NCBI GenBank assembly: GCA_017959645.1
Contig: JAGDAE010000137.1
Coordinates: 1 to 12,271 of the forward strand
Length of the DNA stretch: 12,271 nucleotides
Reading direction: 5' to 3'
Source: Kiritimatiellia bacterium
Lineage (GTDB): Bacteria > Verrucomicrobiota > Kiritimatiellia > RFP12 > UBA1067
Made by a program: the position numbers and the translations under genes. Shown piece after piece: positions 6,182 through 12,271 of the stretch. The notes below the pieces were generated by a model that was not told the DNA's origin, did no database searches, and was given only the letters and a program-made list of their open reading frames with translations. The number at the start of each line of letters is the position of its first letter. Within the stretch, counting starts at the first letter, position 1.

Positions 6182-7596
6182 AGCGCCGCCAGCTTTCTGG
6201 CGACGATGCCTCCTACCGTCTTCGGGTCCGCCTTGCCCTTCGAAAGCTTCATCACCTGCCCGACGAAGAACCCCGCCGCCGCCTTCTTCCCGTTCTTGAA
6301 ATCCTGCACCGGGCCGGGATTCGCCGCGATCGCCCGGTCGACGAATTCCTCGAGCGCCGCAGTGTCGCTGACCGCCCCGAGCCCGCGCTCCTCGACCGTC
6401 TTCGCAGGATCCGCGATCTCGCCCGACAGCACTTCGCCGAGCAGCTCCTTCAGCGTCGGGCCGTTGATTTTTCCTCCCGTCGAGAGGTTGAAGAGGGCCG
6501 CGAGCGGCTCTTCGGTTCCGGACGCAAACCCGTTCGCGTTGAACCAGCTCATAACGTCGGACATGAAAAAATTGCACAGCAGCTTCGGATTCTCCGCCTT
6601 CGCGGCCGCCTTCTCGAAATAGTCCGCGCGCTCCTTCTCCTGCGAAAGCACGTCGGCGTCGTATTCGGTTATCCCGTACTGCGCCTTCATCCGCTCGCGC
6701 CGCGCCTCCGGCTTCTCCGGTAGTAGCTTGCGCCACTCTTCGAGCTGGTCCTCGGAAAGTTCTACCGGAACCAGATCCGGCTCGGGGAAGTACCGGTAGT
6801 CGTGGGCGTTCTCCTTCGAACGCATCGACGACGTCTCCATCGCCTCGCCGTCCCAGCGCCGCGTCTCCTGGACGACCGGTATCGAATTCGCCGCGCACCG
6901 GCGCTGTCTTGCCGCTTCGTACTCGAGCGCCGCGTGTATCCCCTTGAAGGTGTTCATGTTCTTTATCTCCACCTTCGTGCCGAGCCTGTCCGACCCGGCG
7001 GGCCTTATCGAAATGTTCACGTCGGAACGCATGTTCCCCTCTTCGAGATTGCAGTCGCTCACCCCGGCGTAGACCAACATCTCCTTCAGCGCCGTCAGAT
7101 ACGCAATCGCCTCGTCAGCGCTCGCGATGTCCGGCTCCGAGACTATCTCCATCAGCGGCGTGCCGCCGCGGTTGAAATCGACGCCCGACGACGACGCGTA
7201 GTGGTTTATCTTCGCCGCATCCTCCTCGAGGTGTATGTGGTTTATCCTTACCGTCTTCGGCCCGCCCGGAGTCTGTATAGTGACGCCCCCCCCGATGCAA
7301 AGCGGGTTCGTATTCTGCGAAATCTGGTAGTCCTTCGCCATGTCCGGATAAAAGTAGTTCTTGCGGTCGAACGTCGCGTGCCGGTTGATCTCGCACCCGA
7401 GCATCATCCCGCTCATGACGGTGAGCTTGACCGCCTCCTTGTTGATAGCAGGCAGCGCGCCGGGATATCCGAGGCAAACCGGACATATGTTGGTATTCGG
7501 CTCGCACCCCGTCTTCAGCAGGCACGAACAGAACATCTTAGTCTTTGTCTTGAGCTGGACATGCGTCTCCAGCCCGATCGTATTTTCGAATTCCAT
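6178..7596 (-). CDS. gatB: Aspartyl/glutamyl-tRNA(Asn/Gln) amidotransferase subunit B
   Basis: A 472-residue GatB, the tRNA-binding kinase subunit of GatCAB. The complex converts misacylated Glu-tRNA(Gln) or Asp-tRNA(Asn) to the correct amide. The N-terminus MEFENTIGLETHVQLKTKTK is canonical, followed by the Cys cluster C23, C25, C38, C41 (FCSC and CPVCLGYPGALP), which fits the zinc-binding form of GatB. DRKNYFYPDMAKDYQISQ and HLEEDAAK are the conserved catalytic-cradle segments. A helical domain and a YqeY-like tail (about 415-472, ending GGIVARKLAAL) complete it. The ATG at 7596 is chosen because family homology starts at residue 2; the frame extends upstream only through the promoter. gatA and gatC are not in the window. 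Its presence implies indirect synthesis of Gln-tRNA and/or Asn-tRNA in this organism. Confidence 0.97.
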   Translation of the reverse strand: MEFENTIGLETHVQLKTKTKMFCSCLLKTGCEPNTNICPVCLGYPGALPAINKEAVKLTVMSGMMLGCEINRHATFDRKNYFYPDMAKDYQISQNTNPLCIGGGVTIQTPGGPKTVRINHIHLEEDAAKINHYASSSGVDFNRGGTPLMEIVSEPDIASADEAIAYLTALKEMLVYAGVSDCNLEEGNMRSDVNISIRPAGSDRLGTKVEIKNMNTFKGIHAALEYEAARQRRCAANSIPVVQETRRWDGEAMETSSMRSKENAHDYRYFPEPDLVPVELSEDQLEEWRKLLPEKPEARRERMKAQYGITEYDADVLSQEKERADYFEKAAAKAENPKLLCNFFMSDVMSWFNANGFASGTEEPLAALFNLSTGGKINGPTLKELLGEVLSGEIADPAKTVEERGLGAVSDTAALEEFVDRAIAANPGPVQDFKNGKKAAAGFFVGQVMKLSKGKADPKTVGGIVARKLAAL

Positions 7597-7601
7597 GACG
7601 G

Positions 7602-7614
7602 GTATTATATCATA
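7602..7614 (-). promoter_or_regulatory. Extended -10 promoter for the gatB operon (leaderless)
   Basis: On the minus strand TATGATATAATAC contains TGA-TATAAT (TATAAT at 7609-7604). Only 7 nt separate TATAAT from the gatB ATG at 7596, so initiation about 7 nt downstream would begin the transcript at or next to the start codon. No Shine-Dalgarno fits in the gap. No good -35 is visible at 16-19 nt spacing (the region reads as GC-rich TACCCG-like sequence), consistent with an extended -10 promoter. The same 13 bases occur in the rpmH promoter. Confidence 0.75.
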
Positions 7615-7652
7615 TTTGCCGCCGGCGCGGGTAGACCGCCACCGCAGAATGC

Positions 7653-7672
7653 GATTTCGATCGAGCGAAATC
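7653..7672. repeat. 7-bp stem hairpin upstream of the gatB promoter
   Basis: GATTTCG (7653-7659) and CGAAATC (7666-7672) form a perfect 7-bp stem with a 6-nt loop. There is no T-tract on either side, so it is not an obvious intrinsic terminator. It lies 39 bp upstream of the gatB -10 and 28 bp downstream of the end of the doubtful ORF at 7700, and could be an operator or a weak terminator element. Confidence 0.4.
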
Positions 7673-7699
7673 TCATGGAACACGACTTTCAGGGACAAC

Positions 7700-8122
7700 T
7701 TACACAAACCGGAGATAATTTGCCACGCGGCTTTTCATGTCAATCGCGTCTTTAGCGTTTACGCCAGACAATGCTGCATTTCTTTGCGAAGGCCGCAATA
7801 TGGATTGTGCGACCATCTCCATCTTTCGCACTTTCATGCGCGAAATAGGGCAACTGAAATTCGAAACTCCATCGGCTATTTTCCGTAGAACCGAAAAAGC
7901 CGTCTTATTAAAACTGCTCCGGCGACAACCGGTATGAGAAACCGCATACACAAATCTGGTGTCGAGACATCTATGGTTGTATGCGTAATCGCGCTCGATC
8001 AGTATTCGCCCCCTTCGCAAATCTCCTCCAATAAAATTGGCAATCGCATATATCGTAATCGCACGATGGTCTAAATAGACAACGCCGCATCGCGAAGCCA
8101 CCTCCCCCGAAAAAGAGCTCAT
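7700..8122 (-). CDS. Doubtful ORF, 140 codons, no recognised family
   Basis: This frame opens with ATG 8122 and stops at 7700. I recognise no domain. Its base use differs from its neighbours: 18 of its first 40 codons end in G or C, against 29 of 40 at the start of gatB. The product would be basic and moderately Cys-rich, with no signal peptide or membrane segment. Upstream there is only a weak purine-rich GAGAGAAA adjoining the ATG, and no convincing promoter after the terminator at 8159-8189. It may be a recently acquired or decaying gene, or simply non-coding DNA. Plus-strand frames here (for example 7737-7937) are no better. The rest of 7615-8158 shows nothing else I can name. Confidence 0.25.
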   Translation of the reverse strand: MSSFSGEVASRCGVVYLDHRAITIYAIANFIGGDLRRGRILIERDYAYNHRCLDTRFVYAVSHTGCRRSSFNKTAFSVLRKIADGVSNFSCPISRMKVRKMEMVAQSILRPSQRNAALSGVNAKDAIDMKSRVANYLRFV

Positions 8123-8158
8123 TTTCTCTCATGCCCGTCCAAAGGCCAACAGGAATAC

Positions 8159-8189
8159 ATAAAGAGAAAATGCGCCCAACTGGGCGCAT
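8159..8189 (-). terminator. Intrinsic terminator (minus strand)
   Basis: Minus-strand ATGCGCCC (8189-8182) and GGGCGCAT (8177-8170) form a perfect 8-bp GC-rich stem with a 4-nt AGTT loop, followed directly by TTTTCTCTTT. The T-rich tail is on the minus strand only, so it terminates leftward transcription. It would end the candidate RNA upstream and any read-through from uvrB. Confidence 0.8.
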
Positions 8190-8370
8190 CTCCGCCTGCA
8201 TGGCGTTTCCAAAGTAAATAGTGGTAGTATTTTAGCTAGAACAGCGTGTAGTTTTGATGCTACATTGAAAGACGCCCGGCGAGGCGTTCGCGCGTAGTTT
8301 GCGCTACTTGCCCGTTTTCCGGACTATGATCCTGCGCCGCGTTTCGGATTTCTCCTCTCCGCCTCGTAAG
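8161..8370 (-). ncRNA. Candidate structured RNA, about 210 nt, family not recognised
   Basis: The minus strand between uvrB and the terminator has no good ORF but folds by eye into consecutive domains. Domain 1 is closed by CGAGGCG (8366-8360) with CGCCTCG (8286-8280). Inside it are GGA-GAAA-TCC (a GNRA-type tetraloop hairpin), CCG-GAAAA-CGG and GTAG-CGCAAA-CTAC. Domain 2 is closed by GGCGT-c-TTTC (8276-8267) with GGAAACGCC (8210-8202), 9 pairs with one bulge and one G-U. It encloses TGTAG-CATCAAAA-CTACA. The terminator hairpin follows. A possible weak -10 (TAATAT, 8382-8377) precedes it. I looked for hallmarks of SRP RNA, tmRNA, RNase P RNA and the common riboswitches and saw none. It could be a small RNA, or a structured 3' region of the uvrB mRNA. 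Confidence 0.45.
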
Positions 8371-8441
8371 ATGCAAATATTACATTCCCGGCAACGTGTG
8401 TCCGCCAAATTCACCCCGCATAGATTTTCATGGATTCCCCG

Positions 8442-8480
8442 CGAATGCCACATTCAGGTCTGACCTGAATGTGGCATTCG
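8442..8480. repeat. Perfect 39-nt inverted repeat (19 + 1 + 19)
   Basis: Two exact 19-base complementary arms (8442-8460 and 8462-8480, CGAATGCCACATTCAGGTC and its complement) flank a single T. It lies 42 nt beyond the uvrB stop. In RNA it would form a hairpin of about 17 bp with a 5-nt loop. No T-tract follows on either strand, so a classic intrinsic terminator is not supported. A transcript-stabilising hairpin, a dispersed palindromic repeat or a protein-binding palindrome are all possible. Confidence 0.85.
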
Positions 8481-8521
8481 GCACTCGGCGGCATTTGCGG
8501 AACACGGCCGCGCAGTTTTCG

Positions 8522-10513
8522 TCACGAAACGCCGCTTTTCCGTCTGCGTTTCAGGCGCCCGGGGGTTTTCTTGAGCTTGGCGATTTCGTCCCGCAGATAC
8601 GCCGCCTTTTCGAACTCGAGCGCGTCCGCCGCCTTGAGCATGTCGGCCGTCATCTCGGCGATCATCTCCTCGAGCGAACCGCTTTCGGGCAGGACTGCAG
8701 CGGTCTTCTTCGCAGCCTTGAACAGATACACCGAATCGTTGATCGCCCGTTTCGCCGTTTTGGGGACGATTCCGTTCGCCTTGTTCCACGCCTGCTGCTT
8801 TTCGCGATGCGCCGACGTTATCCGCAAGAGATCGCGGATGGCATCCGTCTTGTGGTCGGCGTATAGAATCACCCTCCCGCGCTCGTGGCGCGCGCAGCGT
8901 CCGGCCGTCTGCACCAGCGAAGTCGTCGAACGCAGAAACCCCTCCTTGTCCGCGTCCAATATCGCCACCAGCGCGACCTCGGGCGCGTCCAGGCCTTCGC
9001 GCAGAAGATTGATTCCGACCAGCGCGTCGAACTCGCCTTTACTCACACGCGAAAGAATCTCGACGCGTTCGATGGCGTCGATGTCGCTGTGCAGATGCTC
9101 GACGCGCATTCCCGCCTCGCGGAGGTAGGCGCTCAGATCCTCGGCCGAGCGCTTTGTGAGCGTGGTCACGAATGCGCGCTCGCCAGCGGCGGCGGTCTTG
9201 CCGATCTCGCCGATCAGATCATCGATCTGGTTTTCGAGCGGACGTATCTCGACGGGCGGATCGAGAAGCCCGGTCGGACGGATCACCTGCTCGGCCACCG
9301 TCTGCGCCTCAGAATATTCGAAATCGCCCGGCGTCGCCGAACAATAGACGATCTGCCCCGTCTTTTCGACGAACTCGTCGAATTTGAGCGGACGGTTGTC
9401 GCGCGCGCTGGGCAGACGGAAGCCGAAATCCACCAGTTTGTCCTTGCGCGCCCTGTCGCCGTTGTACATCGCCCGCAGCTGCGGCAGCGTCGCATGGCTT
9501 TCGTCGATAATCGTGAGAAATCCTTCCGGGAAATAGTCGAGAAGGCACTCCGGGGCGCTGCCGGGGGCGCGTCCGGTCAAGGGACGCGAATAGTTCTCGA
9601 TTCCGTTGCAGTAACCGAGTTCGCGCATCATCTCGATGTCGTATTCGGTGCGCTCCTTCAGCCGCTGAGCTTCGAGCAGCTTGCCCTTCGACTCGAAATA
9701 CTTGAGCCGGTCGTCGAGCTCCGCCCTTATTCTCCCGAACGCCGCCTCGAAACGGTCTTTGCCCATGACGAACTGCTTCGCCGGCGTTACGACCACCGCC
9801 GGCATCGGCGCGGAAGTCTTGCCGGTCAGCGGATCGAGCCCGCGGATCGAATCAACCTCGTCGCCGAAAAACTCCACCCTGACCGCTTTCGTCTCGTATG
9901 CGGGGAATATGTCGAGAATGTCGCCGCGCACCCTGAACGCGCCGGGCGCGAAATCGTAGTCGTTGCGGACGTATTGCGCCTCGACGAGCCGCGCGATCAC
10001 ATTCTCCCTCATCCGCTCGCCGGAGTCTCCGCGTTTTATCTTGACCGCCAGATCGCGGTATTCGTCGCTTTCGCCGAGCCCGTATATGCAGCTTACGGAA
10101 GAGACCACTATGACGTCCCTGCGCGCGATAAGCGCATTGGTCGCGGCGAGGCGGTAGCGCTCGATCTCCTCGTTTATCGACGCGTCTTTCTCTATGTACG
10201 TGTCGGTCTGCGGAATGTACGCCTCGGGCTGGTAGTAGTCGTAGTACGAGATGAAATACTCTACCGCGTTCTCCGGAAAGAACCCCTTGAGTTCGGTGAA
10301 AAGCTGGGCGGCAAGCGTCTTGTTGTGCGAAAGCACCAGCGTCGGACGGTTCCATCTGGCGATGAGATTCGCCATCGTGAACGTCTTTCCGCTGCCGGTG
10401 ACGCCTCTGAGAACGAGCCGCCTGTCGCCCCGCTCCAACCCCTTCAGCAGGGCGTCGATCGCCTCGGGCTGGTCGCCCGTCGGCTTGAAACTCGATTTCA
10501 GCTTGAAAATCAA
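8522..10513 (-). CDS. uvrB: UvrABC system protein B (excinuclease subunit)
   Basis: A 663-residue UvrB, the damage-verification helicase-like subunit of nucleotide excision repair that takes DNA from UvrA and recruits UvrC. FKLKSSFKPTGDQPEAI (3-19) is the standard N-terminus. Walker A is GVTGSGKT (37-44). The beta-hairpin segment YYDYYQPEAYIP (90-101) locks the DNA strands. Walker B is DESH (337-340). NLLREGLDAPEV and QTAGRCAR (535-542) are helicase motifs V and VI. A UVR domain for UvrC contact ends the protein (about 614-649). The start is TTG 10513, overlapping the upstream stop (TTGA); the family's N-terminus begins exactly there, and longer frames overlay the previous gene. No clear Shine-Dalgarno is present, so translational coupling is likely. 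Motif VI differs slightly from the common QTIGRAAR. Confidence 0.96.
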   Translation of the reverse strand: MIFKLKSSFKPTGDQPEAIDALLKGLERGDRRLVLRGVTGSGKTFTMANLIARWNRPTLVLSHNKTLAAQLFTELKGFFPENAVEYFISYYDYYQPEAYIPQTDTYIEKDASINEEIERYRLAATNALIARRDVIVVSSVSCIYGLGESDEYRDLAVKIKRGDSGERMRENVIARLVEAQYVRNDYDFAPGAFRVRGDILDIFPAYETKAVRVEFFGDEVDSIRGLDPLTGKTSAPMPAVVVTPAKQFVMGKDRFEAAFGRIRAELDDRLKYFESKGKLLEAQRLKERTEYDIEMMRELGYCNGIENYSRPLTGRAPGSAPECLLDYFPEGFLTIIDESHATLPQLRAMYNGDRARKDKLVDFGFRLPSARDNRPLKFDEFVEKTGQIVYCSATPGDFEYSEAQTVAEQVIRPTGLLDPPVEIRPLENQIDDLIGEIGKTAAAGERAFVTTLTKRSAEDLSAYLREAGMRVEHLHSDIDAIERVEILSRVSKGEFDALVGINLLREGLDAPEVALVAILDADKEGFLRSTTSLVQTAGRCARHERGRVILYADHKTDAIRDLLRITSAHREKQQAWNKANGIVPKTAKRAINDSVYLFKAAKKTAAVLPESGSLEEMIAEMTADMLKAADALEFEKAAYLRDEIAKLKKTPGRLKRRRKSGVS

Positions 10514-12271
10514 TGCGCGAAACCCGTCAGCTTCTCGAAGCACGCTCCGGCGATTATTTCGCATCCCTTTTCGTTCGGATGCACCCCGTCGCAGTCCATT
10601 ATCGCCTCGTCTTCGCGACCGGCAAGCGGCGAAAACATGTCGATCGTCTCCGCGCCGGCCCTTAACGCGACCTCGCGGTTCAGCTCGTCCACTTTCGCGA
10701 TCGTCGGCGAAGCGTAGCAACCGTGCTTCGGGGTTATCGGGGCGAGCGGGGTCCATATTATGATTCTCGCCCCCTTGAACGGCTCGAGAATCTTTAGATA
10801 CTCGTCGGCATACCGCGCCTCGTCGAGTCCGATCCAGTCGTTGGCGCCGAGGTTGCAGATCACGACATCAGGCCTGAACTCCTTCGCCGCCGCATATTCG
10901 GAAGTGTCGATGTACGGATACATCGTCACTCCCTTGCCGGGATTGCCGAAATTCCTGACCTCGTACGCGTCGCCGAGCATGGTCTGCAGCTGCGCCGGAT
11001 ACGAAAAGAGGTCTTTGCGCTCGAGCAGATACCCTTCGGTTATCGAATCTCCGATGCAGGCCACGGAGATTGTGCCGAACGGGGTGAATTCCGCGACCGC
11101 AGGCGATATCCCCTCCGGCCCGCCGAGTATCTCGAGCCGCACCGCGTCCGCTTCAACCGGCCCTATCTCGCGGTAGTCGACGAACATGTCCCGATCGTTG
11201 GCGCTGTTGTCGGAAACAACGGTCCATTCTCCGCCGGAGCGTGCCCACACGCGGTAGCGGTACGGGCCTTTGGCGACGCCGCGCGCCTCGTCGAGCCCGA
11301 CGTCGCGCCAGACGAGACGGAACGCGCAGAACGTCTTCGTCTTTCCGAAGACGATGTCTGCCGTCGCCGGAAGCGTCCTCGCCGTCCACGAAGATTTCAG
11401 CTCCCCGTCCGAAATCGCGCCGCGCCCCTTCTGCGTCCGGCCGGACAGCGGAGCGTAGGCGCCGCCGCGCCTGCCGGTCTGCGGCAGGTATTGCGGAACC
11501 GCCGTCGCCTTGGTCGGGACGAATTCGCGTTTCTCTTTGTCGTAGCCGATCCTGTCGAAAGAAACCATCCGTTCGAACATGTGGTTGCGGCATACCATCA
11601 CGCAGGCCGCCACCCAGTATTCTCCGTCCGGCCCCTTGGCGATCGAGCCATGGCCGGTCCCGGTGACCACGCCTTCGCGCGAGAAATACACAGGGTTGTT
11701 CTTCTGCTTCTCGAACGGACCAAGCGCGCTCTCGCCGGTCGCCGAGCTTATCGCGTAGCGCGGATCGGCCCCTCCAGCCGAATAGGTGAGATGGTATCTG
11801 CCGTCGATCTTGACCATCCACGGGCCTTCGATCCAGCTGTTGTCGAAATCCCAGCCGTACATCTTCTCCCACGGACACTCCTCCGGCTCGAACGCGATCA
11901 GATGCTTCGCCTCGCCGGTGTATTCGAGCGGGTTTTCCGGGTCCAGCTCGACGCCCCATATTCCCTGCGTCGCCGTGCACCCCCAGTAGAGATATAGCCG
12001 CCCGTCGTCGTCGGAGAACAGCATCGGGTCCCAGAAATGCGCGATCGCGACCCCGTCGGCCTCGCCGGATGGAATCTTCATCTTGCCGAGCTTTGTCCAC
12101 GGCCCGGTCGGAGAATCGCCGGCGTGCAGAAGACCCATGCTGCCGACGAGGTAGTATTTTCCGCGATGCTTGACGATCGTCGGCGCATAGTCGATGACGT
12201 CGCTCTTGCCGTCGTCCTCCGCTCCGTTGAGCCCGAGCGGAACGTGTTCCCAGGTCCCGCCGTTGTCGACC
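10510..12271 (-). CDS. GH43-type glycosidase fused to SGNH/GDSL esterase (5' end outside window)
   Basis: 586 residues are visible and the frame is open to the window edge, so the N-terminus is missing. Residues about 1-290 resemble a GH43 five-bladed propeller, a family of beta-xylosidases and alpha-L-arabinofuranosidases: DYAPTIVKHRGKYYLVGS (27-44), FWDPMLFSDDDGRLYLYWG (79-97) and WIEGPWMVKIDGRYHL (146-161). D81 fits the pKa-modulating Asp and E148 the general acid. The general base may be D27 or lie upstream of the window. A middle beta region (about 290-395) looks like a discoidin/F5-8C-type module but is weak. The C-terminal SGNH domain (about 400-586) has GDSITEG with Ser409, Gly442 (NFGNPGKG), NLGANDW with Asn477, and DGVHPNEKG with Asp561 and His564, a complete catalytic set. 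Together these suggest removal of both side-chain sugars and acyl groups from xylan- or pectin-like polymers. Substrate and export are unknown. Confidence 0.88.
   Translation of the reverse strand, partial: VDNGGTWEHVPLGLNGAEDDGKSDVIDYAPTIVKHRGKYYLVGSMGLLHAGDSPTGPWTKLGKMKIPSGEADGVAIAHFWDPMLFSDDDGRLYLYWGCTATQGIWGVELDPENPLEYTGEAKHLIAFEPEECPWEKMYGWDFDNSWIEGPWMVKIDGRYHLTYSAGGADPRYAISSATGESALGPFEKQKNNPVYFSREGVVTGTGHGSIAKGPDGEYWVAACVMVCRNHMFERMVSFDRIGYDKEKREFVPTKATAVPQYLPQTGRRGGAYAPLSGRTQKGRGAISDGELKSSWTARTLPATADIVFGKTKTFCAFRLVWRDVGLDEARGVAKGPYRYRVWARSGGEWTVVSDNSANDRDMFVDYREIGPVEADAVRLEILGGPEGISPAVAEFTPFGTISVACIGDSITEGYLLERKDLFSYPAQLQTMLGDAYEVRNFGNPGKGVTMYPYIDTSEYAAAKEFRPDVVICNLGANDWIGLDEARYADEYLKILEPFKGARIIIWTPLAPITPKHGCYASPTIAKVDELNREVALRAGAETIDMFSPLAGREDEAIMDCDGVHPNEKGCEIIAGACFEKLTGFAH

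Noticed and set aside
6182..6898. N-terminal extension of the lipoprotein frame to 375 residues
   Set aside because: The extension overlays gatB in another frame and is Arg/Gly/Glu-rich. The signal peptide and lipobox begin at the ATG at 6181.
7737..7937. 66-codon plus-strand ORF in the intergenic island
   Set aside because: No Shine-Dalgarno, no recognisable motif, and opposite to every gene in the window.
8202..8276. tRNA-like fold on the plus strand (GGCGT...ACGCC ends)
   Set aside because: No T-loop GTTCRA sequence, no proper D or anticodon arm, and the arms are better explained as domain 2 of the minus-strand structure.
8190..8400. tmRNA, SRP RNA or RNase P RNA on the minus strand
   Set aside because: A GCAAACTACGC stretch recalls a tmRNA tag and GTCCGGAA recalls SRP RNA. 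However, there is no tRNA-like end, no tag ending in Ala-Ala, no GGAAGGxAGCAG loop and no GAGGAAAGTCCGGGC signature.
8442..8480. Intrinsic terminator of uvrB
   Set aside because: The hairpin is strong, but neither flank has a T-run. It is reported as an inverted repeat instead.
8885..10717. 610-codon plus-strand open frame
   Set aside because: Exact antisense of uvrB, which has every family motif; no recognisable domain.

Overview
The window looks like chromosomal DNA from a GC-rich, carbohydrate-degrading Gram-negative-type bacterium. A Kiritimatiellae, Lentisphaerae or other PVC-group organism is my best guess. It is inferred from the mix of glycoside hydrolases, Yej-type permeases and a lipoprotein with housekeeping genes, not from a phylogenetic marker. 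Every convincing protein gene lies on the minus strand, so transcription runs from high to low coordinates.

Layout in transcription order: (1) 12271-10510, a 5'-truncated GH43 glycosidase fused to a C-terminal SGNH/GDSL esterase, overlapping uvrB (10513-8522) by TTGA. (2) 8521-7597, about 925 bp, more AT-rich than its surroundings. It holds a perfect 39-nt inverted repeat (8442-8480), a candidate structured RNA ending in an intrinsic terminator (about 8370-8159), and one doubtful 140-codon ORF. (3) 7596-812, six genes chained with overlaps or a 1-nt gap: gatB, a small lipoprotein, trmJ, a GH78 alpha-L-rhamnosidase, and two Yej-type ABC permeases. The gatB promoter is so close to the ATG that the mRNA should be leaderless. 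(4) 801-1, a strong promoter followed by rpmH, rnpA, yidD and the first 16 codons of a gene that is yidC by context. This is the widely conserved L34 / RNase P protein / membrane insertase cluster.

Together the genes cover tRNA charging (GatB), tRNA modification (TrmJ), tRNA processing (RnpA), ribosome assembly (L34), membrane protein insertion (YidD, YidC), nucleotide excision repair (UvrB) and plant-type polysaccharide use (GH43-SGNH, GH78, uptake permeases). The carbohydrate genes sit inside the same transcription units as the housekeeping genes, not in a separate polysaccharide locus. The least explained item is the candidate structured RNA downstream of uvrB. I found no CRISPR array, transposase, tRNA, rRNA or prophage gene.
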